A stretch of 64,000 nucleotides of DNA from positions 72,616,333 through 72,680,332 of the forward strand of contig OX419756.1 in assembly GCA_948567375.1 (NCBI GenBank), in the 5' to 3' direction. Of the stretch, positions 1 through 10,327 are shown piece after piece. The notes under the pieces are model-generated. The model ran no database searches and was not told the origin of the DNA. It was given only the letters and a program-made list of their open reading frames with translations. Within the stretch, counting starts at the first letter, position 1; the number at the start of each line of letters is the position of its first letter. A program made the translations under genes and the position numbers. The DNA is from Lunularia cruciata. Its lineage: Eukaryota > Streptophyta > Marchantiopsida > Lunulariales > Lunulariaceae.

Positions 1-1027
1 GGGTTTGGGGTTGGATTAAAGTATTAAAATTTACAAAGATCTAGACAAGGACAAAACCTGGTAATGTGAGAATTTTGGTTGACTTAAGGTCCATGGAGAG
101 TGAGAGCTGATGCAACAAACTCTACTAAAAATACTATCATAAGCTCGAGAGAGCATTTCTATCTCTTATTATGATTGAGTGTCAATTCTCCTATTTGTGT
201 GTCTATGAATGAGGATTTTAGATTTTTGGAGTGTTTGTGAGGATAATGTGCACCTCTTATCTAGAATTTTAGGGAAATTTACCTATAACCAGGAGCAAAC
301 CCTAAATTAGGGATTTCAAAATTAGGGTAAAAATTACCAAAAATTGGCCAAGTTCAAGAGTTTGTCAGAGGAGCTATAGTGATCAAATTGTGGCTTATTC
401 CATGTCATTAGTAATTTTATCTCACAAGATTTCCATTGAATTCTAAAACATTGGAATACAAGTTACATAAAGAAAGTTATGTCCATATGAGTTACATAGA
501 GTTTTCCTCATCAAAAGGACATAGGATTACCTCACTTGGAGTACAAATTGGTTGAAGGTTAAAGTACATATTAGAGGAAGCTTGGAGTATAGATTGAAAT
601 TAATTTGATGATAGAGCAAGAGGGCTCTAAAGCTCAATTTTGACAAAACAAGAGGGTTGTTGCTTGATTCTTGTGATGGGATCCTCTTTGTGCTTGCATG
701 CTTATTTGTATGCCCAATTGGTTTGGATTGATGTATGAGCATTGCATTTAGTTTCTTTTCTTCTAGGAGTGTTGTGCATCTCTTCTTGGTAATGATAGAA
801 ATGATGACCAACAAACCAAGAGTGCGTGTTATGATGATAGGTTGGGTTGCTCATTACTACCTTATAGATAGCAAGAATACCAAAACCTAGAGTGAAGAGT
901 TCTACTAGTTGGGATCTATGTGCACTCAAACTAATAGGGATAGGTTTACCTCCAACCTCTAATCTATAAGCTCCATAGCTAGGCATCCTATGTGTTCCCA
1001 AAGAGAGAAAAGCAAAGTACGGCATCG
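1..1027. other. Unassigned AT-rich sequence
   Basis: No gene could be recognised here. On the minus strand two reading frames of about 95-107 codons run through 527-1025, but they contain no motif I know and join the reverse-transcriptase remnant of element A at about 1028 without a clear boundary. The stretch 270-345 holds repeated AAATTAGGG-like words. It is probably more decayed transposon sequence. Confidence 0.3.
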
Positions 1028-3253
1028 ATGCTCCTCAAGGAGATGTACTATGTTGTATGAAACCCTTCTCCAACAACTCCGCAATTGTTGTTTGCAACTC
1101 CTCCAACTCCTTTGGTAAGAGATAATAGATTGGTCTACTCACTAGACTACTTCCTAGATTTAACTCAATCTTGAAGTGCATACCATGATTGGTATGCCCT
1201 TCAAGATTGAACCTTATGATTGATGGGAATCAATCTTGAAGGGCATACCATAAGGTTCAATTTGGCAGATCATTCGGAAACACGTTCACAAACTCCTAAA
1301 CTATTTGATCAACCATTGCTTGGTGAGGTACTTGACATTCCTTAGATTCTCCTTGTGGAATTGGCTTGATCTACACCACAAAAATAAACTTATCCTCCTC
1401 CAAAACTTGCTCTATAGTTGTTTCATTGACAAACTTCCCATCTAGGGACTTATCTTCCTTCAAAGCTTGCTTGGCTACTTTCTTGACAAACTTCCCATCT
1501 TGGTACTTATCTTCCTTCAAAGCTTGCTTTATGGTTATTTTCCTGGTAAACATTTTGGGACTTATCTTCTTTCAAAGCTTGCTATATGGCTACTTTCTTG
1601 ACAAACTTCCCATCTTGGGATTGATTATTCTTAAGTGTCTTACTCAAAGATGCCAGACAACCTAATCAGAAACTCCTAACTTGATATTGTACTTGAATAT
1701 GTCATTAGGTCCAATCAAATTGAACCTTATGATGTTCAAGCCAAGACAAATGACATCATAGTGTAGAGGTGCCACTATAAATCTCATACACTCCAAATAC
1801 TCCTTCCCAATCATGAATGTAACAAGATGTGAGGTACAAAATGAAGAACCTTTTTTACCATCCACCATCAATAATTTGCTTCCAATTGTGAGCTTGATAG
1901 GAATATGTAATTCCTTTGCTAATTCCATGGACATATAATTTTTTGAACTTCTAGAATCAACCAAAATCACACAACCACAATAAGATATCATACCTCACAA
2001 GTGAAGCAAACTTGCATAGGTTGAGCCTTCAATCCCATTGGAACTAATTGAGTTCCCAATAGGGGCTCAATATCTCTGACTAGGATTCATTTTTTCCTTG
2101 ATCATTCTACTCCACAAACTCCATCTAGGTGACTTGTCAATGTCACCCATTCTTGAATGGACATTCAGCAACGTGATGTCCAATTGGGCAACAATAAAAA
2201 CAACCACTATTTTGTCGCAATTTTTCTTTATCTACGGTGCTAAGAGGTCTTCATTGAATGGTTTCAATTTCCATTGGTGCCGTCTCTTCTACCTATGTGT
2301 AGTGTATTGCTAGGTTGTGTGGAGGTGGAGGTCGAGATCAAGTTGTTGCAACCAAGGAATCAAAGTGTTCAACCAACCGTATGGCTTCTTGCAAGTGTTG
2401 TGGCTCTTGCATAGTTACCTCCAATTTGGTTCATGACTTCAAGCCCCTCACAAATTGATCTAGAACTTCACCTTCTAATATGTTTAGAATTTGCATGATG
2501 GTGTTTTAGAATTGTGTGATTTAATTTCTTATAGAGCCAATCTGCTTCAACTCTACCAACCTATCTCGTACGGCTCATGTGACATTTACAACTTGGAATT
2601 GACCAATTATTGCACTCTTGAATTCTGCCCAAGTCAAGATTGGTGTAACAAATTGTTGTTTAGCTTGCTCTACTCGGAATCGCTACCATAGCTTTGCTAC
2701 TCCATCCGATTGGTGGGAAGCCAAGAGAATCTATTTTTGTTCATCTTGAAGATTGGTAGCTTCAAAATAATGTTTGTATTCAAATACAAAATTCTCTATT
2801 GTACCCACAAGATTATTGCCTTCAAATACCTTAGGTTTTGGAAATTGGATTTGGTCTTCTCCTTCTCAAACTAGTCCTCTTTCTACGTGCTCTTGTTGTT
2901 GATTGTCTTGTTCATCCAACAATCGAGTAAGGTCCTCAATTTGTTGTTGCATACCAATGATAACCTTGGGCATTGCTTCAATGGCTACTACTCTATCACA
3001 CTATTCCCAATTTATCTAATTTATTAATACATAGATGCAACACGTCCATCGTTCTTCATAAGTTAAAACTAGAAGTACCAAGGGTTCCTCAGACAAGGTG
3101 ATTGCGTTCAGAAAATTATGCCCAAAGTGTGAGCTGATAAATTGTGTGAAATGATATTTAGGTAATACTTAGATACAAAAATCCCAATGGTTTGGTGGAA
3201 ATAGATTTGGTGATCCATAAATGCCATCAATCACATTCCTACTCTAATACCAA
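1028..3253 (-). mobile_element. Element A: decayed Ty3/gypsy internal region (gag to start of RT)
   Basis: Read on the minus strand, this is the 5' half of the same chromovirus family as element C. Going leftward from the LTR at 3254-3661 there is a primer-binding-site remnant (about 3242-3253), a badly frameshifted gag (about 2000-3230), a protease (1662-1991), a peptide-repeat linker (about 1370-1640), and the start of reverse transcriptase, lost at about 1028 after the block equivalent to TSPWG in related copies. Stops and indels are throughout, so it is inactive. The sequence left of 1028 does not match the family, so the 3' half is deleted, replaced or rearranged. Confidence 0.7.
1662..1991 (-). 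pseudogene. Element A aspartic protease fragment
   Basis: This is a retroviral-type aspartic protease remnant of about 110 codons. It aligns directly with the protease of elements C (8359-8730) and F (59302 onward): the region around ILVDSRSS is the active-site loop, followed by AKELHIPIK, the MVDGKKGSSF block and the KEYLECMRF block. The active-site triplet reads D-S-R rather than the D-S-G seen in element F, and the C-terminal GLPWLE block is broken. It is non-functional and part of element A. Confidence 0.65.
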
Positions 3254-3661
3254 TATAAAAGACCACGATCAAGGAGAGAAATAAGAGAATGGAAGATCAT
3301 ATTTGGAACACTTGAGTATGAGAAACTCCAAATGCCTAGCATGAGCTTCAGCTTTGGTATTTTTAAGGAGAATACAAGGATTTTGAGAAGCTTCTCAAGA
3401 AGTTTCCTTGAGTTGCTTTCTTGGAGTGCAAGCCAAGTTAATCAAGAAGCTTCTCAAGTTAACTGGGAAGCTTACTTGTTGTGGAAGCTAAACTAGGTGG
3501 AAGCTTCTAGAAGCTTCCTTCTTGAAGCTATTTACTTGTGATGCAAGGTAAACTAGCTGGGAAGCCTCGTATATACTTCTAAAATATTCTAGGCTAATTT
3601 GGCATATTTGCAATTTTTGTTAGCCTTAACTAACTTTGTTGTTAAACTCCATATTGTTATA
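3254..3661 (-). repeat. 5' LTR of element A
   Basis: This LTR lies on the minus strand. Its outer end (plus-strand ccatattgttata at 3649-3661) is the reverse complement of the family start TGTAACAATATGG with one change. The inner end adjoins a degraded primer binding site (taataccaa). A complete heat-shock-element core, GAAGCTTCTAGAAGCTTC, is kept at 3500-3517. The LTR abuts the integrase of element B at 3662 exactly, so A appears to have inserted into B. GGTAC (3662-3666) would be one side of the target duplication; the other side is not in the window. Confidence 0.75.
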
Positions 3662-5513
3662 GGTACCTTACAATGTCAATGGTTGTGCCCTAACATGGCA
3701 CTAGAGGTTCAAGAGTTTGTTTGATCTTGTGAGAGTTGCCAATGCAACAAGAGTAGTAACCTAAAGCCAAGTGGACTCCTTCAACCATTTCCCATCCCAT
3801 CTGCTCCATAGGAACACATGAGTTTAGATCTCATCACATCCTTGCCAAAGATAAAGCAATATCATACAACAATTGTGGTGTTTGTTGATAAGCTTAAAAA
3901 AATCCATTTGGCATCAACCTTTGATATAATAGATGCTCTAAATTGGCTTAGATCTACTTTGACAATGTCTTCAAGCATCATGGATGCCTTGTGTACTCAT
4001 CTCTGACTGTGCTCCTTGATTCATTGGTAAAATTTGGCAAGCACTCTTCAAGCTACTTGGCACAAAGCTACTTTGCACAAAGCTTACTTTGTCCATGATT
4101 TATCATCCTCAAATTGTTGAGAAAATCAAACATACAAATCACACCTTGGAGGATATGCTTTGTGCCTTTATCAACATTCACCATATTTAATACTAGTAGC
4201 TAGACATATTATCTAGAAATGAAATTTAGCTTGGTAACATATGGAAGGATGTTATATGATGGACTAAGTAGATCAGATAAAAGTGCCACCAAAAGTAATT
4301 TTACTAATAGTGCAAGAATCAAAAACATCTTGAATACTTCAGAGTCAATTTTGAAGGCCTAAACAAATGAATTAGACTTTGAAAATGGAAATATTCATAT
4401 CTTTAGATGAAGTACCTCACCTTCTCCTCCCTATTATTTTTCTGATTGAGAGTTTTCCAACAATACCTCACACATGCAATGTTGAGCTTTTTATAAGAAA
4501 ATTCCCTAAAGATTCCCTTTGGTCAAACTTGTTTGACCAACCTAATAGGATAAGGATTGACATATCATCCATCCATGCAACTAATCTAAGGGTGGAACTC
4601 ACTAACATATCACCAATCCATGTATTTGATCCAAGTGTGGAGCTTCCTTTGAGTGGACCTCTTTGCTATATGATAAAGACATGGTGCTCTTTTGGAACAT
4701 CAGAGTATTAAGTGTTTACACTTTTTGTTTCTTATCTTGTATTTCTCTTTCATGTCCTTAGGAATATTACATCATACCAATTGGGATGAATACCTTATGG
4801 TTTTTGAATTTACCTACAATAACTCCAAGTAGGCAAGCACTGGATTCTCTCCATTCTTCCTTATTTTGGCCAGGATCCACTTGTTCCAGATTCTCTTCTT
4901 GCTTTTCCTCCATTTCATGTTCCTCATATTCCATCTTCTTGCCATAATATCCCACTCCCTACAACAAGCCAAATCACATCTCATTGTTGCTCAAAATAGT
5001 CAAAAGCAATATGCAGATCAATATCATCATGATCTCACCTTTCAACTTGATGATAAGGTCACACTTTCTTCTTGTAAACTACCCTTCCCACTTGGTACCC
5101 AAGTTCATCAACTTGCTCCTATTTGGATAGGTCCATTTGATGTCACCCAAATCATTTCTCTTGTTGCTTATCTATTTGCCTTGCCTTGTCATATACACAT
5201 CCACCTTGCTTTTCATGTTTCCAAGTTCAAACCCTTTGTTTCTAATCCATCTTCCTTTTCCACTCCTGCCAACCCCCTCCTCTTCACATCCCTATCAACA
5301 ATCACAAGGAGTATGAAGTTTATTGTATTCTTGCACATCACCTCTTTGACTTGGCCGCCAACAACATATTGAGCACAAGTCCTTTAGAAAGGGTATCCAC
5401 TTCATGATGTCACATGGGAGTCTCTTTCTCATCTCCACAATGCACAAACTGCCATCCAAGAGTTTGAAGCTTCCATGGTAACAAAAATATCATCAACTAG
5501 CAATGGTGAAATA
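3662..5513 (+). mobile_element. Element B: decayed Ty3/gypsy integrase and chromodomain
   Basis: This is the 3' half of a second copy of the chromovirus. It starts inside integrase (the equivalent of the TLQRQWWWPN block of element C) because element A inserted there. Visible landmarks are the integrase-core block MSLDLITSLPKIKQ at 3818, the C-terminal integrase block at 4866-5240 (for example WIGPFDVTQIISLVAY and HVSKFKPFV), and chromodomain traces at about 5300-5440 leading to a polypurine tract before the LTR. A solo LTR (4186-4771) sits inside the integrase. Multiple stops make it inactive. Confidence 0.75.
4186..4771 (-). repeat. Solo LTR of a second LTR-retrotransposon family, inside element B
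   Basis: On the minus strand this 586-bp segment begins TGTAATATTCC and ends in a degraded form of GTATTACA, giving the TG...CA inverted ends of an LTR. It is flanked by CCATA (4181-4185) and TCATA (4772-4776), a 5-bp target duplication with one mismatch. Removing it leaves the integrase sequence of B continuous with that of C. It matches 43306-44053 and the split copy at 51373/57665. No internal coding region is attached, so it is a solo LTR rather than a full element. Confidence 0.75.
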
Positions 5514-6015
5514 TGTAACAATATAGAGTTTATAGATAAATTATTCAAGACTAAAAAAATAGTAAATAGGCCAAATTATCCAAGAATTATAAGAATATTT
5601 TAGAAGCATCTATGAAGGTTCTTGGTACCTTCCAAGTATCAAGTAATGTGTATGCAAAGTGGTAAATTCTAGGAAGAAGTTTCTTGGGAAGCTTCTTGGC
5701 TACCTTAGCTTGCATGCCAAGTAGGTGGCTTCTAGAAAGAAAATTCTTAGGAAGTTTCTTGACTAGCTTAACTTGTATGCCAAATAGATGGCTTTTATAA
5801 AGAAGTTTCTCGGTTAACTTAGCTTGCACTCTAAGAAAGTGGTTTCTAGGAAGCTCCTTGAGAAGCTTCTCAAGAGCCTTGTATATTCTTTATAAATACC
5901 AAAGCTCAAGCCCAAGCTCATGCTAGGAATTGAAAATTTCCCTCATTCAAGAATCCCAATGTGGTCTTTCACTATGATCTTCCATTCTCTTAATTTCTCT
6001 CTTTGGTCTTTTACA
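5514..6015 (+). repeat. 3' LTR of element B
   Basis: It begins TGTAACAATATAGAG and ends TCTTTTACA. At 502 bp it is longer than the roughly 410-425 bp of its relatives, apparently because the U3 repeat of about 60 bp is present in an extra copy (the TTGCATGCCAAGTAGG-type word recurs). The TATA-like tataaatacc is at about 5890. The heat-shock-type core has decayed here. The 3' flank is LINE sequence, so B probably inserted into the LINE that continues at 6016. Confidence 0.75.
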
Positions 6016-6733
6016 CCTCTCCTCAAGAGGCTTGTTAGGGATGGTATATGAGCATCTTAGAGATTACTTTCAGATAAATGATCCTTCTAGTAGATTTACC
6101 GAGTTGTTTTGAGTGGCTAAATTAGTAGCACGGAAAGCTTTTCATATGTCAATTAGTCAAGTATTAGGTGCTAGTCAACTTATCTTTGTGCGCTTGATAA
6201 CCATACCATTGTCCTTTAACATTGATTTCACTTTTGAGAGCACCTCAATCCACATCAGATTGGAGAAGCTACACTTGGAGGGAGTGAGGCTATACCTTTA
6301 GGCATCAAGGCACTCCTATATATCCATCCAGGGTAGGTCATCCTACAAGTGGATGTTAAGAGTCTTTTAATAGTATCTCTTTGGCATCCATCTTTAGATA
6401 GCTTAGGGAGGTCGGTGGATCCTTGACGAGTCTCAATCCATTTGTGTGTTCATTCTATGGCTCTCATGCTTCCTTTTACTACTAGCATGGTTGGTCACAA
6501 GAAGGAGTCACCATCTTGGAGTAAGTTGTTGATACATGATAAGGTGATCCTTTAAGGAGACCTTTGCTTGCCATGGCTCACTTCAAAGCTTTCTTATTTA
6601 TTACTTTGGCCATGCTAGTTTGTGTATTTTCTTCCTTGGTAGACGATACACACATTGTGGGACCCATAGATTAGATTAGGTATGCCTTTGATCACTTGAC
6701 TATTGAGCTACGTCTTGTAGGCTTCAGAGTCAA
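6016..6733 (+). pseudogene. LINE reverse transcriptase, first part (interrupted by element C)
   Basis: This is a decayed non-LTR (LINE) reverse transcriptase. The frame carries blocks typical of these proteins: VARKAFHMSISQVLGASQLI near 6113, a GDP-like block at about 6555, and the catalytic motif within SLVDDTHIVGP at about 6633-6662, where the Asp pair replaces the A/Y-x-D-D of active enzymes. The frame then runs into a GFRV block and stops at the GTCAA target duplication (6729-6733) of element C; it resumes in frame after C at 12358. Frameshifts and stops show it is dead. The 5' part of the LINE is not in the window. Confidence 0.65.
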
Positions 6734-6887
6734 TGTAACAATATGGAGTTTAGCGATGAAGTCAGTCAAGCTCACAAAGTAGCACATAAGACAAATTAGC
6801 CTAGAATATTTTGGAAGTATATAGGAAGCTTCTTGGGAAGCTTCCCGGTTAGCTTAGCTTGCACCTTAAGTAAGTAGCTTCTAGAAG

Positions 6888-6905
6888 GAAGCTTCTAGAA
6901 GCTTC
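6888..6905 (+). promoter_or_regulatory. Heat-shock-element array in U3 of element C
   Basis: The 18 bases GAAGCTTCTAGAAGCTTC form four perfectly alternating pentamers (GAA-nn-TTC-nn-GAA-nn-TTC), the canonical binding pattern of trimeric heat-shock transcription factors. It lies about 145 bp upstream of the TATA box at 7048. Additional GAA-nn-TTC or TTC-nn-GAA pairs occur at about 6826, 6879-6886, 6939-6946, 6948-6955 and 7008. The match to the consensus is seen directly; heat response is inferred. The alternative is that these are only hairpin-forming palindromes. Confidence 0.55.
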
Positions 6906-7047
6906 CAACTAGCTTAGCTTGCACGCCAAGTAGGCGGCTTCTAGAAGGAAGCTTCTTGAGAAGCTTCCTAGTTAACTTGGCTTGCACTCTAAGAAAGCGG
7001 CTTGAGGAAGCTTCTTGAGAAGCTTCTCAAGGGCCTTGTATGCTACC

Positions 7048-7055
7048 TATAAATA
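7048..7055 (+). promoter_or_regulatory. TATA box of element C 5' LTR
   Basis: TATAAATA follows the U3 repeat units and precedes the LTR end by about 105 bp, a normal spacing for an LTR promoter. The same word in the same place occurs in the LTRs of elements A, B, D and F, for example at about 12241 and 63177. Confidence 0.6.
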
Positions 7056-7160
7056 CCAAAGCACAAGCTCATGCTAGACATTCGGAGTTTTCCCTCATTC
7101 AAGTGTCCCAATGTGAGTTTTCATTCTCCTATTTCTCTCCTCGGTTTCGGTCTTTTACAT

Positions 7161-7172
7161 TGGTATCAGAGC
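7161..7172 (+). other. Primer binding site (tRNA-iMet type)
   Basis: TGGTATCAGAGC starts two bases after the 5' LTR and is the usual plant LTR-retrotransposon complement to the 3' end of initiator methionine tRNA. Element D has the degraded form TGGCATCAGAG at 51880. Confidence 0.85.
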
Positions 7173-7430
7173 AAGAAAGGGATGGATGGAATTTATGGAC
7201 CACCAAATCTACTTCCGCCAAACCATTGGGACTTTCATGTCCAGATATTACCAAAGCATCGTTTCACACAATTCATCACCTCACGCTTTGGGCAGGATTT
7301 TCTACATATGATCACCATGTCAGAGGAACCCTTGATACTTCCAATTGTAACTTATGGAGAACGGTAGACGTGTTGTATCTATGTGTTAATCAACTAGATA
7401 AATTGAGGGTAGTGGAATAGAGTAGTAGCA

Positions 7431-8330
7431 ATGGCGGCAATACCGGATGTTAGCCTTGCAATGCAACAAAAAATTAAGCATCTTACTCAATTGTTGGATG
7501 AACGAGACCAGCAACGACGAGAACAAATAGACAAAGCGCCAGTTTGAGATGGAGAAGATTGCATTCAATTTCCAAAACCCAAGGTGTTTGAAGGCAAGAA
7601 TCTTCCAGGCACAATGGAGAATTTTGTGTTTGACTGTGAACATTACTTTGAAGCCACCAATCTTCAAGACGAGTGGAAACAAATTGGCTCTTGGCTTCTA
7701 GCTAGTTGGATGGCGTAGCAAAACTTTGGTGGCAATTCCGAGTAGAAAGAGCTGAACAACAAATTGTTACACCAATTTTGACATGGGCAGAATTCAAGGA
7801 TGCAATACTTGGTTGATTTCAGACTATAAATGCCACCCAAGCTACACGAGATAAATTGGCGGAGTTGAGGCAGATTGGCTTAGTGAGAAGCTACATCACA
7901 CAATTTCAGAATATCATCATGCAAATTCTAGATATCCAAGAAGGTGAAGTTCTGGATGGATTTGTGCAAGGATTGAAGTCACGAACTAGATTAGAGGTGA
8001 CCATGCGAGAGCCACAGAACGTAGAAGAAGCCATGCAATTGGCTGAGCGTTTTGATTCCTTAGTTGCGACAACTTGGTCTTGACCTCGACCTACACAAAA
8101 CCTACCAGTACCATGAGTGGAAGAACCGGTACCAATGGAGATTGATGCTATCCAACAAAGACCACTTGGCATAGCAGATAGAGAAAGATTACGACAAAAT
8201 GGAGGTTGCTTTTATTGTCGCCAAGTTGGACATCACATTGCTGAATGTCCACTTAGGAATGGGCGACCTCGACAAGTTGCCCAGATGGAGTTTGTGGAAC
8301 AGAATGATCAGGGAAACAAAGAATCCCAAT
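7431..8330 (+). pseudogene. Element C gag (capsid and CCHC nucleocapsid), frameshifted
   Basis: The start is set by ATGGCGGCA at 7431, also present in element D at 52438. The capsid part contains FVFDCEHYFEATN near 7625 and a retrotransposon-gag domain with LRQIGLVRSYITQFQ and the MREPQNVEEAMQLAERFD block (7856-8083). A zinc knuckle CFYCRQVGHHIAEC (CX2CX4HX4C) follows at about 8207-8248. Stops at about 7543 and 7718 and further shifts separate these blocks, so no full Gag can be made. The family role is packaging of element RNA in cytoplasmic particles. Confidence 0.8.
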
Positions 8331-8358
8331 AGGAGATTTTGAGCCGCCTACCGGGAGC

Positions 8359-8730
8359 TTGATTAGTTCTAATGGGATTGAAGGCTCAACCTATGCAAGT
8401 TTGCTTCACTTGCAAGGTACAATATCTAATCGGGGTTGTAGGATTTTGGTTGATTGTGGAAGTTCAGAGAATTGCATATCTATGCAAGTAGCAAAGGAAT
8501 TGGGTATTCCTATCAAGCCAATGATTGGAAGTAGTTTGATGATGGCGGATGGTAGAAAAGGTTATGCATTCCGCACCTCGCATCTTGTTACCTTCAAGAT
8601 TGGGAAGGAGTATTTGGAGTGTATGAGGTTTGTAGTGGAACCTCTACACTATGATATCATTCTGGGTCTACCTTGGCTTGAACGTCATAAGGTTCAATTC
8701 GATTGGACCCGACGTCAAATTCAAGTATAA
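8359..8730 (+). pseudogene. Element C aspartic protease
   Basis: This is a 123-codon open segment homologous to retroelement pepsin-like proteases that process the polyprotein. The active-site loop is ILVDCGSS, with Asp at residue 32 of the segment; the usual D-S-G is D-C-G here, while element F keeps D-S-G. The flap/C-terminal blocks MMADGRKG and [12 protein letters not shown] are intact. It ends at a stop where element F continues without interruption into the peptide-repeat linker and reverse transcriptase, so C's Pol is broken at this point. Confidence 0.8.
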
Positions 8731-8774
8731 CACCAAGTTAGGTTGTCTGGCACCTTTGAGTCAGACACCTAAGA

Positions 8775-8961
8775 ATAGTCAGTCCCAAGATGGGGAAGTT
8801 TGTTGAGAAGGTAGCCATAGAGCAAATCTGGAAGGGAGATGAGTCCCAAGATGGGAAATTTGCCAAGAAGGCAACCATGGAGCAAGCTTGGAAGAGAGAT
8901 GAGTCCCTAGAAGGGAAGTTTGTTAATGAAGCAGCCATAGAGCAAGCTTTGGAGGAAGATA
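8775..8961 (+). repeat. Peptide tandem repeat between protease and RT (element C)
   Basis: Three consecutive units of about 20 residues (roughly 60 bp) follow the protease. Each reads approximately S-(Q/L)-(D/E)-G-K-F-(V/A)-x-(K/E)-(V/A)-(A/T)-(I/M)-E-Q-(I/A)-(W/L)-(K/E)-x-D-E/K. The same array occurs in elements A (about four units), D (three) and F (three). It is charged and lacks any motif I recognise; a spacer or cleavage region between protease and RT is a guess. Confidence 0.75.
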
Positions 8962-9217
8962 AGTCTATATTTGCGGTGTGGATCAAGCCGATTGCACAAG
9001 AACAATCTGAGGAGGGCCAAGTGCCGCATCAAGCAACGGTTGATCGGAAGTTCAAGAGTTTGTAGATGTGTTTCTAGATGATCTGCCAAAGGGATTACCC
9101 TCTCATCGAGGTATGCCCTTCAAGATTGAGTTATTGCAAGGGAGTACTCCAGTGAGTAGACCAATCTATCGGCTCTCACCAAAGGAGTTGGAGGAGTTGT
9201 GAACAACACTTACAGAG

Positions 9218-10309
9218 TTGTTGGAGAAGGATTTCATACAACATAGTACCTCTCCGTGGGGAGCACCGGTACTATTTGTTCCAAAGAAGGATGGAGGACT
9301 TTGTTTATGTATTGATTACCGTGGGCTCAATAAGCAAACCGTGAAGAATGCATATCCCTTGCCTCGGATTGATGACCTGCTTGATCAATTAAGTGGAGCA
9401 CGCTACTTTTCCAAGCTAGATCTTCGTAGCGGCTATTGGCAAATTCCTATTGAAGGAGAGGACGTGCAAAAGACTGCCTTTTGCACAAGGTATGGACATT
9501 TTGAGTGGAGAGTTCTACCTTTCAGACTCACTAATGCTCCAGCAGTCTTCATAGATCGGATGCATTGGGTGTTGGAGGGACTATTGGATCAGTTTGTGGT
9601 AGTGTTCTTAGATGATATCTTAATCTATAGTAGGACAAAGGCAGAACACAAGAATCATGTGCGAGAAGTCCTAAGACAACTACAACAGTGGAAATTTTAC
9701 TGCAAGAAGTCAAAGTGTGCTTTTTGGCAAAAGGAGGTTACCTTCTTGGGTCATAAGATCTCATCAGAGGGGATCAAGATGGAAGAAGAGAAGATCAAGG
9801 CCATTACTGATTGGCCTACCCCAAAGGATGCTACCAAAGTACGAGCATTCAATGATTTGGCCAGTTTTTACCGACGGTTCATCCACTATTATGCTCACGT
9901 GGCTGCACCATTGACTGACCTCTTGGGAAAGAACTCGAGCTTCCAATGGACCACCAAGCATGAAGAAGCATTCCAGAAGTTAAAGCATATGGTATCTTCA
10001 AGACCCATTCTTCAACCATATGATCCTCAACTACCTTGTGTGGTTGATTTTGATGCTTCTAACTTTGCAACTGGAGCTATGTTGCAACAAGAATTTCTAG
10101 ATGGACTACATCCTATTGCCTTTGTGTCTTGCCGACTAAATATAGCTGAAAGAAATTACTCTGCTCAAGATTGGGAACAACTTGCAATGGTATATGCCAC
10201 CAAGGTATGGAGGCATTATCTCTTGGGGAAACAAGTGATCATGCGAACTGATCACAAGCCATTGTTGCAGACCTTACACCTAGAGCACATGAAGAGTCGA
10301 CATCATTGA
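9218..10309 (+). pseudogene. Element C reverse transcriptase and RNase H
   Basis: This 363-codon segment has the Ty3-type RT order: [15 protein letters not shown] (residues 12-26), CIDYRGLN (31-38), [11 protein letters not shown] with the first catalytic Asp (about 67), PFRLTNAP (normally PFGLTNAP), and the FLDD catalytic box (130-133). An RNase H domain with VVDFDASN and the TDHKPLL end follows at about residues 265-355. It stops at 10309, where a CGA codon in the family appears to have become TGA. The RNase H tail continues at 10328-10621. The upstream frame is cut at about 9060. Confidence 0.88.
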
Positions 10310-10327
10310 TGGGAAGAGCAACTCCAA

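Larger units (their letters stand above)
6734..7159 (+). repeat. 5' LTR of element C
   Basis: It begins TGTAACAATATGG and ends TCTTTTACA, directly before the primer binding site. From about 6838 to 7019 it consists of three tandem units of roughly 61 bp, each starting at a GAAGCTTC palindrome and containing TTGCAC and a TTCTAGAA-type word. The TATA box TATAAATA lies at 7048-7055, so these units are U3 upstream elements. Confidence 0.9.

Noticed and set aside
4379-4711. Plus-strand frame of 110 codons with a partial match at 57165-57383 (minus)
   Set aside because: Both lie within copies of the solo LTR family. They are frames through LTR DNA, not genes.
8738-8986. Minus-strand frames with repeated [10 protein letters not shown]-type blocks (also 53742-54008 and 59736-59942)
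   Set aside because: These are antisense readings of the protease-RT peptide-repeat linker.
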